Below are positions 9,160 through 17,279 of a stretch of 64,000 bases of DNA, piece after piece. Below the pieces are notes generated by a model that worked only from the letters and a program-made list of their open reading frames with translations, was not told the origin of the DNA and made no database searches. The DNA is from Candidatus Hydrothermarchaeum profundi (lineage in GTDB: Archaea > Hydrothermarchaeota > Hydrothermarchaeia > Hydrothermarchaeales > Hydrothermarchaeaceae), in the NCBI GenBank assembly GCA_002011125.2, contig MTMF02000009.1:299906-363905 (forward strand), written 5' to 3'. Both the position numbers and the translations under genes were made by a program. The stretch's first letter is position 1. Each line of letters starts with the position of its first letter.

Positions 9160-10200
9160 ATGATCGAGATAGACGGCTCATATGGGGAAGGTGGCGGACA
9201 GATACTTAGGACATCCCTTGCTCTGAGCTCTCTAATAAGAAAGCCTATTAAGATAACAAACATAAGGGCTAATAGACCCAAACCTGGGCTGGCAAGACAG
9301 CACTTTATAGGGATAAAAGCCCTTAAAGAGATAACTAACGCAGATGTAAAGGGGCTAGATATTGGATCGACTGAGATAGAGTTCTATCCGGATAAAATTG
9401 GATCAGGCAGGCATCGGATAGAGATAGGCACAGCCGGCAGCATTACACTAGTCTTGCAGGTTCTTTTTATACCCTGTGCTTTTGCTTCAGGAAAAGTCGT
9501 GTTAGAAATATCTGGCGGTACTGACGTAAAGTGGTCCCCACCTATCGATTATGTTAGTAAGGTGTTTTTACCTATAGCCGAGAGAATGGGGCTTCGAGCT
9601 AAGTTGGAACTGATATCGCGGGGGTATTATCCTAAGGGAAATGGCAAGGTTAGAGTAGAAATCCATCCTGTTCATAGTTTTAAAGCGCTGAAAATCACTG
9701 AGCGAGGAGGGCTTAACTGTGTAAAAGGTGTGGCCCACTCTCTTAATCTTCCATGCCACATAGTTGAGAGGATGAGCAGGGCTGCTAAGGAAGTTCTCGA
9801 GGGATATAATTGCGATATATCTATTCAGTGTAAGAAGAACTTTTCAAGTGGGTGTGGGATAACTTTGTGGGCCGAGTATGAAAAAACCTCGCTTGGCTCT
9901 GGCTCTCTTGGCGAATTGGGAAAACCTGCGGAGGAGGTGGGTAGAGAAGCTGGTCTTGAGTTATTAAACGAGATCAGGGGTAAGAGCACGGTAGACCTTC
10001 ATATGGGAGATCAAATACTACCCTACATGGCGCTTGCCAAGGGTACCTCTGAGATAGTTGTCAGAGAAGTGACATCGCATTTGAGGACCAACTTGTACAT
10101 TATTGAAAAAATCTTAGGAAATAAATTTAAGATAAGTGAGGTAGATGGAGAGTATCTTATAAGGACTAAGGGCCTTGGTTTTGAGAATGAGAGTCTTTAA
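9160..10200 (+). CDS. rtcA: RNA 3'-terminal phosphate cyclase RtcA (346 aa)
   Basis: Converts RNA 3'-phosphate ends to 2',3'-cyclic phosphates using ATP. The N-terminus IDGSYGEGGGQILRTSLALS is diagnostic, with RPGLARQH-type sequence (KPGLARQHFIGIKAL) just after it. The C-terminal motif DLHMGDQILPYMALA carries the histidine (about residue 282) that is AMPylated in the family. Length is normal. The 3' end overlaps the convergent nog1 gene by 35 bp. The gap from cdhB is only 64 nt, so read-through from the CODH operon is possible. A UPF0248/MJ1316 gene, proposed to recognise cyclic-phosphate RNA ends, lies about 6.6 kb downstream. Confidence 0.95.
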   Translation: MIEIDGSYGEGGGQILRTSLALSSLIRKPIKITNIRANRPKPGLARQHFIGIKALKEITNADVKGLDIGSTEIEFYPDKIGSGRHRIEIGTAGSITLVLQVLFIPCAFASGKVVLEISGGTDVKWSPPIDYVSKVFLPIAERMGLRAKLELISRGYYPKGNGKVRVEIHPVHSFKALKITERGGLNCVKGVAHSLNLPCHIVERMSRAAKEVLEGYNCDISIQCKKNFSSGCGITLWAEYEKTSLGSGSLGELGKPAEEVGREAGLELLNEIRGKSTVDLHMGDQILPYMALAKGTSEIVVREVTSHLRTNLYIIEKILGNKFKISEVDGEYLIRTKGLGFENESL

Positions 10201-11161
10201 TTATTTCCTTTATTATTTCGGTTACTCCCTCTCCTGTTAAGGCAGAGCATGCCTTCGCTCCCTTTAGCTTCTTCTGTAGGTTATTTATCTCCTCGCTTGT
10301 CAGAAGATCTGCCTTGTTTAAAATCGGGATAACATGTGGGAATTCCTTTTTAATGCTGTGGTATATGTTCAACTGGGTCTTCAACTCGAAACCACAGCTT
10401 TCTGAGGGATCTAGTACAAATAACACCTCATCTGCGAGATGCTTTAAAGCGAGGATCGCCTGCCTTTCAATAGGATTTCTATCTTCTAGAGGCCTATCCA
10501 ATAAGCCAGGGGTATCTACGACTTGATATCTCTGATGATTCGAGTGAAAATATCCGAGAAGGATTTTTTTCGTTGTGAATGGGTAACTTTCAACCTTCGG
10601 TGTAGCCGTTGTTAGAGCTCTCAGAAGAGTTGACTTCCCCACATTTGGAGCGCCTGCAATAACTATAGTAAAGGTTTCCTCGACAACAGGGAATTCATTA
10701 ACGGTTTCTTTCACCTTTGCTAGAAATTCTAAGTCTTCAGATAGCTTTTTTATCAAAGATGCAAGCCTGCCGTAGAACTCGCTGCGGGATCTATAAATAA
10801 CTTCCAGCTCCTTTGCTTTGCCCAGCTTAGAGTTATAGGCTTTTTCCAGATTTTTCACTTTCTTTATTGTTTCATTGATATTTTTTACTGTGCTCTTGAT
10901 CTTGTCGATTCCTATAAGGGCTTCTATTAGCTCGTGATAAAAGGGCGGGAGATCATCCCAATTAGTTTTTAGGAGTTCACCAAGTTTTCGTTGAACTGTT
11001 TTAGAAGCCGTCATAATTTTGGTTCTTTCAGACCTTCTGATTCTGGTTCTCTTGGGCCCGCCTTTATATAATGCCCTTTTGCCTTCCTTAGCCGCTCTTC
11101 TGAACGCTAGAGCCACTAGCTCATCAGCGGTTAAAATGTGCGGTAGCTTAGGAATCTTCAT
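10166..11161 (-). CDS. Archaeal Nog1-type GTPase (331 aa)
   Basis: Obg/Nog1 family GTPase linked to large ribosomal subunit assembly. An N-terminal helical region (residues 1-155) is followed by the G domain: G1 GAPNVGKST at 170-178, G3 DTPG at 216-219 and G4 NKAD at 282-285. The N-terminus is basic (RRSERTK), as expected for an rRNA-binding protein. The archaeal length of about 330 residues lacks the long eukaryotic C-terminal extension. It converges on rtcA with overlapping coding ends. Confidence 0.9.
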   Translation of the reverse strand: MKIPKLPHILTADELVALAFRRAAKEGKRALYKGGPKRTRIRRSERTKIMTASKTVQRKLGELLKTNWDDLPPFYHELIEALIGIDKIKSTVKNINETIKKVKNLEKAYNSKLGKAKELEVIYRSRSEFYGRLASLIKKLSEDLEFLAKVKETVNEFPVVEETFTIVIAGAPNVGKSTLLRALTTATPKVESYPFTTKKILLGYFHSNHQRYQVVDTPGLLDRPLEDRNPIERQAILALKHLADEVLFVLDPSESCGFELKTQLNIYHSIKKEFPHVIPILNKADLLTSEEINNLQKKLKGAKACSALTGEGVTEIIKEIIKDSHSQNQGP

Positions 11162-11237
11162 ATTTAAATAGTATCCTCCTTAGCTTGTTCTTAAACTATT
11201 CTTTTTATTTTGTCAACTGGTATTCTAGTAATCCAAA

Positions 11238-11272
11238 ATTTTATATATGAATATTTGATTAATTGTTCATAT
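11238..11272 (+). promoter_or_regulatory. TATA box and SmtB/ArsR-like operator overlapping the arsR start
   Basis: TTTTATATATG at about 11239-11249 is a TATA element about 25 nt ahead of the ATG at 11271. An inverted repeat of 7-bp arms, ATATGAA (11245-11251) and TTCATAT (11266-11272), overlaps it. Within it, TGAATATTTG-AT-TAATTGTTCA resembles the imperfect 12-2-12 operators bound by SmtB/ArsR proteins. Binding here would block the TATA box and the transcription start, giving metal-relieved autorepression. Confidence 0.6.
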
Positions 11273-11624
11273 GGACAGAGATGATGTTTGTGAAATTGAA
11301 CATGTGAATGAAAAAGCTGTTCAAGAAGTAAAATCCAATATGTTTGATGACCAAACGATCTTAAAGATAGCAAATATCTCTAAAATTTTAGGTGACGCTA
11401 CCAGAGTAAAAATATTATTTGCATTATCGCAAAAAGAGTTGTGTGTTTGCGATTTAGCATCTTTGCTTGGTATGAGTCAATCCGCTATTTCTCATCAGCT
11501 GAGATTGTTAAGGAATACTAATCTAGTTAAGTTTAGAAGAGAAGGAAAAGTTGTCTATTACTCTCTTTCTGATGAACACGTAATAAAATTAATTGAAATT
11601 GGAGCTGCACATGCACAAGAATGA
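11271..11624 (+). CDS. ArsR/SmtB-family metal-responsive repressor (117 aa)
   Basis: Winged-helix repressor. [25 protein letters not shown] contains the alpha-3N metal motif (CVC) and the recognition helix. The C-terminal helix fits the alpha-5 zinc-site pattern D-x-H-x10-H-x2-E exactly ([17 protein letters not shown]). Both site types present points to sensing Zn, Cd or Pb, not As. An additional N-terminal Cys/His stretch (DDVCEIEH) could add ligands, as in CadC. It heads an apparent operon with a small membrane protein and a P1B-ATPase. Confidence 0.9.
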   Translation: MDRDDVCEIEHVNEKAVQEVKSNMFDDQTILKIANISKILGDATRVKILFALSQKELCVCDLASLLGMSQSAISHQLRLLRNTNLVKFRREGKVVYYSLSDEHVIKLIEIGAAHAQE

Positions 11625-11648
11625 TCTAAAGATAAGGAGGTAGAAAAA

Positions 11649-11849
11649 ATAAATACAAAAGATTGGCTTTTAGCGGGCATTGAAACTTTGGCGTGGTATG
11701 GATTTATTTACTATTCACTTTACAGTATAAAGAACCCTGTTAATCTATTTGTTAGTGCATCAGTTTTGTTGGTTTTGGCATACATTGGAACTATTTCCTG
11801 CCCTTGGTTCAGAAGAACTGAAGCTTTCAAAAAAATGCTTAGAGAGTAG
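11649..11849 (+). CDS. Small two-helix membrane protein in a metal-export operon, apparent ATA start (66 aa)
   Basis: Open frame in phase with arsR but after its stop. A strong AAGGAGGT ribosome-binding site (11634-11641) is 7 nt ahead of an ATA codon, and no ATG, GTG or TTG occurs in frame before the first hydrophobic segment. The translation is hydrophobic with two likely membrane segments (TLAWYGFIYYSLYS and LFVSASVLLVLAYIG), then SCPWFRRTEAFKKM. It lies between arsR and the metal ATPase with short gaps, so it probably belongs to the operon. I recall similar small proteins beside metal ATPases in archaea but cannot confirm. ATA at the initiation position is unusual and may be a real weak start, a mutation or an error. 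Confidence 0.6.
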   Translation: MNTKDWLLAGIETLAWYGFIYYSLYSIKNPVNLFVSASVLLVLAYIGTISCPWFRRTEAFKKMLRE

Positions 11850-11877
11850 ATAACAAATCCTCTAGAGAGAATTAATA

Positions 11878-13815
11878 ATGAAAGAAACACATAACCATAA
11901 AACTGAGAAGAGTTGCTCTACTTGTCCAACTGATATTTTTGATGAAAAAGAACCTTTATGGAAACAGAAGGGTATTTTGATTATTATAATCGCTGGGATA
12001 CTCTTCGGTATCGGGCTATATTTAGAGTTTTTAGCACATCAATATTTATTTGCCCAGATTTTATTTCTTGCGGTTGTGCTGATCTCCGGGCATAGCCTCA
12101 TAAAAGAAGGGCTCTTTTCTGTATGGAAAAGAAGATTGGATATAAATTTTCTAATAAGCATCGCAGCTGCAGGAGCTTTTTTAATTGGTCACGGTGAAGA
12201 AGGCGCGGCGGTCATATTTCTGTTTTATATCGCAGAATTTTTAGAAGATTATGCTACCGAACGTGCAAGAAAATCCGTCGCTTCACTTTTGAAACTTGCA
12301 CCTGAAATGGCAACGATAAGGAAAAATGCAACAGAAGTAAGAGTTCATGTGCATGAGGTCAAAGTCGGAGATATCCTTGTAGTCAAACCTGGTGATAAAA
12401 TACCTTTAGATGGAATTGTAATTAAAGGGTCCTCATCAGTAAACCAGGCTCCGATCACTGGTGAAAGCATGCCTGTCCCTAAAGTAAAAGGGGACTATGT
12501 CTTTGCTGGAACTATTAATGGAGAGGGCTATCTTGAAATAAAGGTAACAAAAAAATCAGATGAAACCATACTATCAAAGATAGTCAAGATTGTGGAGGAA
12601 GCACAAAAAGAAAAATCAAAAACAGAAGCATTTATTGACAGGTTTGCTAAATATTACACTCCAAGTGTTGTAATTCTGGCTTTTCTTACCATGACTTTCC
12701 CACCTCTGGTTTTTGGCTTGGAGTTCAGTGAATGGTTTTATAGGGCACTAGTATTACTTGTGGTTTCCTGTCCCTGTGCATTGGCAATTTCAACTCCTGT
12801 TTCGATAGTTTCTGGACTGACTTCTGCTGCAAAAAACGGGGTTTTAATAAAAGGTGGAAGTTATCTTGAAGAAATCAAAAATGTCAAAGTGATTGTGTTT
12901 GATAAAACAGGGACATTAACAGAGGGGAAACCTGAGGTAATAGATGTCATCGCGTTAAATGAATATTCCGAGAAGGACGTGTTACAGATAGGGGCTTCTC
13001 TTGAATCAAGATCTACACATCCACTTGCCGAGGCTATTATAGAAAAAGCAAAAGAAGAGAATGTTAAATTAAAAGATGTTCGAGCATTTAAATCAATAGC
13101 TGGTAAGGGATTGAAAGGCAGAATTGAGGGAAAAAGATTTTATGTAGGAAGCAAGAGCTTCTTTAAGGAATTGGGTATTGAATTTCCTGATAAACTGCTT
13201 GGAGATATTGAAGAGGAGGGGAAGACAGCAGTCTTAATAGGCAACGAAAAACATGTTATTGGAATAATTGCATTAATGGACAAGATAAGAGAGGCTTCTT
13301 ATAGTCTTATAAAAGAGCTGAAGGCCAAGGGAATAACGACAATAATGCTTACTGGAGATAATGAAAAAGTTGCGAGAGTAATTGCGGAAAGACTTAAGAT
13401 CGATGCATATTATGCTGAACTTCTACCAGAGGATAAGGTGGAGGTAATTAATGAGCTGTTAAAAAAACATGAACATATAGTTATGATCGGTGACGGTGTG
13501 AATGATGCCCCTGCTCTGGCTAAGGCTCATGTTGGAATTGCCATGGGGGCTATTGGTTCTGATGTAGCAATAGAAACTTCAGATATTGCTCTGATGCACG
13601 ATGATTTGACAAAGGTAAACTATCTTATCAATTTAAGCAAGAAGACAATGTCTGTTGTAAAACAAAACGTTTTAGTCTCAATTTTAATTAAAGGTTCTTT
13701 TGCAATCTTGGCATTTCCAGGAATAATCACTCTGTGGCTAGCTGTTGCTGTTGGTGATATGGGGTTGAGTTTGGCTGTTATATTAAATGCTTTAAGGATT
13801 GGAAGGGAAAAGTGA
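11878..13815 (+). CDS. P1B-2-type heavy-metal (Zn/Cd/Pb) exporting ATPase (645 aa)
   Basis: Cytoplasmic-membrane pump that exports divalent soft metals. Family motifs in order: TGES near 195, the membrane CPC metal site at 298-300 (VSCPCALAIS), DKTGT near 341 with the phosphorylated Asp, HP-type motif STHPLAEA, and GDGVND near 538. The last helix has AVGDMGLSLAV, matching the Asp-Gly of zinc/cadmium pumps. No full N-terminal HMA domain is present. A short His/Cys tail (ETHNHKTEKSCSTCP) replaces it. The SmtB-like regulator and its operator upstream fit induction by metal. Confidence 0.93.
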   Translation: MKETHNHKTEKSCSTCPTDIFDEKEPLWKQKGILIIIIAGILFGIGLYLEFLAHQYLFAQILFLAVVLISGHSLIKEGLFSVWKRRLDINFLISIAAAGAFLIGHGEEGAAVIFLFYIAEFLEDYATERARKSVASLLKLAPEMATIRKNATEVRVHVHEVKVGDILVVKPGDKIPLDGIVIKGSSSVNQAPITGESMPVPKVKGDYVFAGTINGEGYLEIKVTKKSDETILSKIVKIVEEAQKEKSKTEAFIDRFAKYYTPSVVILAFLTMTFPPLVFGLEFSEWFYRALVLLVVSCPCALAISTPVSIVSGLTSAAKNGVLIKGGSYLEEIKNVKVIVFDKTGTLTEGKPEVIDVIALNEYSEKDVLQIGASLESRSTHPLAEAIIEKAKEENVKLKDVRAFKSIAGKGLKGRIEGKRFYVGSKSFFKELGIEFPDKLLGDIEEEGKTAVLIGNEKHVIGIIALMDKIREASYSLIKELKAKGITTIMLTGDNEKVARVIAERLKIDAYYAELLPEDKVEVINELLKKHEHIVMIGDGVNDAPALAKAHVGIAMGAIGSDVAIETSDIALMHDDLTKVNYLINLSKKTMSVVKQNVLVSILIKGSFAILAFPGIITLWLAVAVGDMGLSLAVILNALRIGREK

Positions 13816-14122
13816 AAGTAATTTCTCCAAAAAGTCAATGAACCTTTTTTGGAAAGTTTAGGTAGAGGTTGTCCCTTAGTCACCTTGTCTTCTATGGGCT
13901 GCTTTATGGCATCTGTTATTCCTACCCAGTCTCGTCTCCTTTTAATGATATTCTATTTATTTCGGCTTTTCACTTCTTGATTCTTAACCTGCTACTCTAT
14001 AAACCTTAATTCAACAATTTTTTCTTTATACTTAACAGTAAATTAAAAAAGACTATTTACTATTTCAGAATATAATATTTCATGGATAATCATTATATAT
14101 TTTGAAATGCTTATCGTTTTAT
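13816..14122. other. Intergenic region with a possible minus-strand protein remnant
   Basis: No complete gene seen. On the minus strand, around 13850-13965, a frame reads KRRRDWVGITDAIKQPIEDK followed by VTKGQPLPKLSKKG without an acceptable upstream start, which looks like an eroded coding fragment of unknown family. The right end carries the likely TATA element of the next gene (ATTATATATT at about 14092-14101). Confidence 0.3.
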
Positions 14123-15028
14123 ATGAAACTCACACCGGTGCAAAGAGAAGTACTTTTAGCCTTATTTGATTTATATCACAGGTCTAGAGGAGAAGCTATT
14201 AAGGGGGAGGATATAGCTCGTTTGATAAACAGAAACCCCGGGACGATTAGGAACCAAATGCAGGCCCTAAGATCACTGGGCTTGGTAGAAGGCGTTCCGG
14301 GGCCTAAAGGAGGCTATAGGCCTACCCGTGAAGGGTATACTTCTCTGAATATGACTAAGTTTGAAAAAGAGGCGCCTGTACCGATCTGGATAAACGATAC
14401 AGCATTGGAGTCACTTAGCGTGACCGAGGTAGACCTTATTAGCATTCCAGACCCTAATAGCTGTAAAGCCTACGTCCGCTGTGTTGGAGACCTGAAAAAT
14501 CTTCAGGTTGGACAGAAGGTTAGGATTGGTCCAATGCCAATTACAAAGCTCATTATGGAGGGGACTGTGATAGGCAGAGACGATATAGACAATGTACTCC
14601 TTATTGAGATAATGGAGATGATCTCGATACCTAAAGAGAAAATTATTGACATTGCTACTAAAAATGTCACATCAATATCCCCGAAGCAGTCTGTTAGAGA
14701 TGCTGCTAAGATATTATTGAAGGAGAAGATCAGAGGGGTACCTGTGTTATACAACGGCACTCCAGTAGGGATAATCTCAACAACTGATGTAGCTAGGGCT
14801 CTCGCGATGGGTATGGAGGATAGTAGTGTCAGAGAGCTGATGACCTCTAATGTTCTGACAATCCATCAGGACGCCTATCTATGGCAAGCGATAGAGAAGA
14901 TGGAGAACTATAATATAAGCAGACTTATCGTAGTAGACTCAGATGGGAAGGTTAAAGGTATTGTGACGAGGACGGACATATTGTGCAGGATCGGTAAGCT
15001 GTGCCAGGCTATTTCCTCCTTCTCCTGA
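14123..15028 (+). CDS. Winged-helix regulator with C-terminal CBS-domain pair (301 aa)
   Basis: N-terminal HTH (residues 1-70: LTPVQREVLLALFDLY, then GEDIARLINRNPGTIRNQMQALRSLGLVEG). A middle beta-rich segment follows, then two CBS motifs (TKNVTSISPKQSVRDAAKILL and MTSNVLTIHQDAYLWQAIEKM) that usually bind adenine nucleotides. A predicted transcription factor sensing adenylate charge or a related ligand. I prefer the ATG at 14123, because the TATA box at about 14092-14101 would then place it as a nearly leaderless start. An upstream in-frame ATG at 14102 would lie almost on that box. The 3' end overlaps hisE by 20 bp. Confidence 0.85.
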   Translation: MKLTPVQREVLLALFDLYHRSRGEAIKGEDIARLINRNPGTIRNQMQALRSLGLVEGVPGPKGGYRPTREGYTSLNMTKFEKEAPVPIWINDTALESLSVTEVDLISIPDPNSCKAYVRCVGDLKNLQVGQKVRIGPMPITKLIMEGTVIGRDDIDNVLLIEIMEMISIPKEKIIDIATKNVTSISPKQSVRDAAKILLKEKIRGVPVLYNGTPVGIISTTDVARALAMGMEDSSVRELMTSNVLTIHQDAYLWQAIEKMENYNISRLIVVDSDGKVKGIVTRTDILCRIGKLCQAISSFS

Positions 15029-15287
15029 GCTCTTCATATACTTCCTCCAGCTCTATGTCTTTATAACCCAGTAGCACCAAGAGGTGAAATAGTAGGTCTG
15101 CTGTTTCAGAAACTATCTCGCTACGTGAATCTTTCTTAGAGGCTAGGATTACTTCAACTGCCTCCTCGCCGATTTTTTCTAGGATTTTATCTTCGCCTTT
15201 AGACATTAAGCTTGCGACGTAAGATACTGGGGGAGGATTCTTTTTTCTTTCCTTTATAACCCTAAAAACTTCGTCTAGAATATTCAT
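15009..15287 (-). CDS. hisE: Phosphoribosyl-ATP pyrophosphatase HisE (92 aa)
   Basis: Second step of histidine biosynthesis, hydrolysing PR-ATP to PR-AMP and pyrophosphate. The all-alpha MazG-like motif KIGEEAVEVILASK then SEIVSETADLLFHLLVLL is diagnostic. Length is typical for stand-alone HisE. A TATA-like element on the minus strand lies at about 15314-15323. No other his gene is in the window. Confidence 0.93.
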   Translation of the reverse strand: MNILDEVFRVIKERKKNPPPVSYVASLMSKGEDKILEKIGEEAVEVILASKKDSRSEIVSETADLLFHLLVLLGYKDIELEEVYEELRRRRK

Positions 15288-15353
15288 CCATCTGGCTATT
15301 TAAATCCGGTTTTTATATATTTTTTCTTACTTAACCTAGCTTTTTAGTTCATA

Positions 15354-15600
15354 ATGCAGATTAAGATCAAATGGAGTAAGAAGGCTGAGCAGCATATCGC
15401 AGGCATGGGCTAACTAAGTCGCAAGTCAACCAAGCTCTCAAAGGTAGAAAATTCCTTAAAAGGACAAGGCATGATAGGTTTAGAATTCTCTGTGAATGTC
15501 ATGGTAGAATCATAGCTGTGGTAAGCTCATTACAGCTAGGGATGCCGATGATAAGGAGAAAAGACTAATAGAAAAAGAGCTAAGAAGCAGGTCTATGACT
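15354..15600 (+). pseudogene. Decayed RelE/BrnT-like toxin gene (two frameshifts)
   Basis: Three frames must be joined to obtain one protein: MQIKIKWSKKAEQHIAGM, then GLTKSQVNQALKGRKFLKRT with HDRFRILCECHGRIIAVVS, then ITARDADDKEKRLIEKELRS. The pattern (DRFRILCE.hGRIIAVV...ITARDAD.KEK) is that of small toxins with a RelE-like or DUF4258 fold. The breaks (near 15404 and 15520) are not in homopolymers, so true decay is likely. The antitoxin-like ORF overlapping its end is open. Confidence 0.6.
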
Positions 15601-15747
15601 GAAAAAATAAAGAAGTTTAGGCCAAAAAAACCTGAGGATCTAATGAAGCTGAAGATAGATGAAGTAGTAGAGCTTGAGGGAGTGGAATTCGAATTCTATG
15701 AGGATAGGCCTAAGAAGAAGCTCCGGATTGGCATGTTCGAGGTCTAA
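15595..15747 (+). CDS. Small antitoxin-like protein (50 aa)
   Basis: Open frame from ATG to TAA: it begins MTEKIKKFRPKKPEDLMKLK and ends with RPKKKLRIGMFEV. It is in the position expected for the antitoxin of the broken toxin gene, whose last frame runs into it. Charged and acidic in the middle (IDEVVELEGVEFEFYED). The family is not recognised with certainty. It may be a surviving antitoxin or part of the same decayed locus. Confidence 0.45.
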   Translation: MTEKIKKFRPKKPEDLMKLKIDEVVELEGVEFEFYEDRPKKKLRIGMFEV

Positions 15748-15903
15748 GGATTTTTATGTACAATCATGATAAAGCTATGGTAGATTTTTCTGTCTTATAT
15801 TAATACCGCCATTTGATCATGAAAATAATCCGTATTTAAGCTTTTTTTATACAACCACTAAGAATACGTACTTAAAGATAGGGAGACAAGAAATACCTCA
15901 AAA

Positions 15904-16707
15904 TTAAGCCTTAGTTGAATCGATGACCTCTACTATTCCCCTGTCTGCTTCCTTGGAGATTTTTATATCCTTGATTGATCTTAATCCCATGCTTTTAGCC
16001 GTTCTTTCTAGGCCGAGTTCAATGTTTTTGCTAAGAGCTATAACGAAGGCATCTATTTCATCCATCCCAAGCTCCATTGCAGCTAGTACCCTGTGATGGC
16101 CGTCTACTAGTATATTCCTATCGCCTGTTCTCACGACAACTATCGGCTCTGCTAGGCCTCTTTTCATCTCGTATTCTCTTCCTCTGAATTCCTCAGGCTG
16201 AACCTTATTTTGGGTAGGTATAAGCTCTGAGATCTTTACTTTTGTAAGCCTGACAACTGTTCTTACGGAGTAGAGGCTTTCTAGGGTTTCGCGTACTTTT
16301 CTAACTTTATCTGGTGTAACCCTCTCTATATGGGACCGTATAACATCCATGTTGGTGAAAATCCCAACAAGTTTTCTCTCTTCGTTTATTACCGGCAGCT
16401 TGGATAGGCCTTCTCTAAACATTACTCTCGCTGCGTCGGTTACATGGGTGTTGGGGTAGGTAACTATGACTTTCTTAGTCATTACATCCCTAACCTTCTT
16501 CCCCTTCCTTCGCAGAATTAAGTCCCTGCTGGTCACTATTCCTACGATGTTTCCGTTCTTAACCACCGGAAATCCATCGTGACGGCTCTTTCTCATAAGC
16601 CTTGCAACTTCTTCGAGGGTCTGGTCGGGTGCAACTGTTACAACATATTTTGACATGTAATCGCTGACTTTGCTGTCCGCTTCTTCTTCCATATAGCTCA
16701 ACCCCAA
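15904..16707 (-). CDS. CBS-pair protein with ParB/Srx-like domain (267 aa)
   Basis: Residues 10-135 contain two CBS motifs (VSDYMSKYVVTVAPDQTLEE and VRDVMTKKVIVTYPNTHVTD). Residues 155-245 form a ParB-nuclease/sulfiredoxin-like domain (ISELIPTQNKVQ, then ILVDGHHRVLAAMELG with the DGHHR signature). Archaeal proteins with this ParB-like fold include an ADP-dependent free serine kinase, so a small-molecule kinase controlled by adenylates is possible. A role in DNA segregation is less likely. An internal ATG five codons in is an alternative start. It is divergent from the UPF0248 gene, with a shared AT-rich promoter at about 16738-16752. Confidence 0.8.
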   Translation of the reverse strand: MGLSYMEEEADSKVSDYMSKYVVTVAPDQTLEEVARLMRKSRHDGFPVVKNGNIVGIVTSRDLILRRKGKKVRDVMTKKVIVTYPNTHVTDAARVMFREGLSKLPVINEERKLVGIFTNMDVIRSHIERVTPDKVRKVRETLESLYSVRTVVRLTKVKISELIPTQNKVQPEEFRGREYEMKRGLAEPIVVVRTGDRNILVDGHHRVLAAMELGMDEIDAFVIALSKNIELGLERTAKSMGLRSIKDIKISKEADRGIVEVIDSTKA

Positions 16708-16771
16708 GTAGGACTTTAATCTTATAGGTAATCCGTAACATTAAATAAACTTTCTTACACTATTCAACGCC

Positions 16772-17011
16772 ATGGCTAAAAAAGTACTTGATGAGCTAAA
16801 ATGGCATCCCGAGAAGTCCCTGAGAGAAAGTGAGATAGTGTACATTCATCGCGGAGCCCCGGGAGACGTGTTGACTGTGAAAGGAGATGAGATAATAAGG
16901 CTCGAGAAATCTTTTTTCGTCATCCTTAGGTCTGGGAGAGAAACATGTATACCTTACCATAGGATTAAGGAGATAAGAGTTAAAGGGGAGAAGATTTGGG
17001 AAAAAAAATAA
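16772..17011 (+). CDS. UPF0248 / MJ1316-domain protein (79 aa)
   Basis: Matches the DUF504/UPF0248 family (LDELKWHPEKSLRESEIVYIHRGAPGDVLTVKGDEI, ending with IPYHRIKEIRVKGEKIWE). This domain has been proposed to recognise RNA with 2',3'-cyclic phosphate or similar ends. A TATA-like ATTAAATAAAC at about 16741-16751 suggests a nearly leaderless transcript. The 3' end overlaps the next small gene by 16 bp. Confidence 0.88.
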   Translation: MAKKVLDELKWHPEKSLRESEIVYIHRGAPGDVLTVKGDEIIRLEKSFFVILRSGRETCIPYHRIKEIRVKGEKIWEKK

Positions 17012-17196
17012 AAGAGAGTAGGATAATTTCTATGCTCATGGAGATAGGCAGGATTGATCTGTGGACGGGCTTAGGATGGGCCTTGGGATTGGGTGTGATT
17101 TTCGCCGGCTATAAGATGTTGGGAGAATCAGTTTTAACAGGGATAATATTTATTCTCGCTGGACTGTTTATATTACTCTACCACTATAAAGACTGA
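16996..17196 (+). CDS. Small two-helix membrane protein (66 aa)
   Basis: Starts at TTG 16996 after GGGGAG (16984-16989) and overlaps the UPF0248 stop. Two hydrophobic segments (WTGLGWALGLGVIFAGY and VLTGIIFILAGLFILLY) separated by a short loop. No family recognised. Translational coupling with UPF0248 suggests co-expression. An internal ATG at 17032 is an alternative start. Confidence 0.6.
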   Translation: MGKKIKESRIISMLMEIGRIDLWTGLGWALGLGVIFAGYKMLGESVLTGIIFILAGLFILLYHYKD

Positions 17197-17279
17197 TTTC
17201 GCCTCAAATTTTTTATTTAAAAAATAGAGTTTTTAATTAAAGTAAAGTATATATAATTCGCATGGCCTTTTTTTTAATT

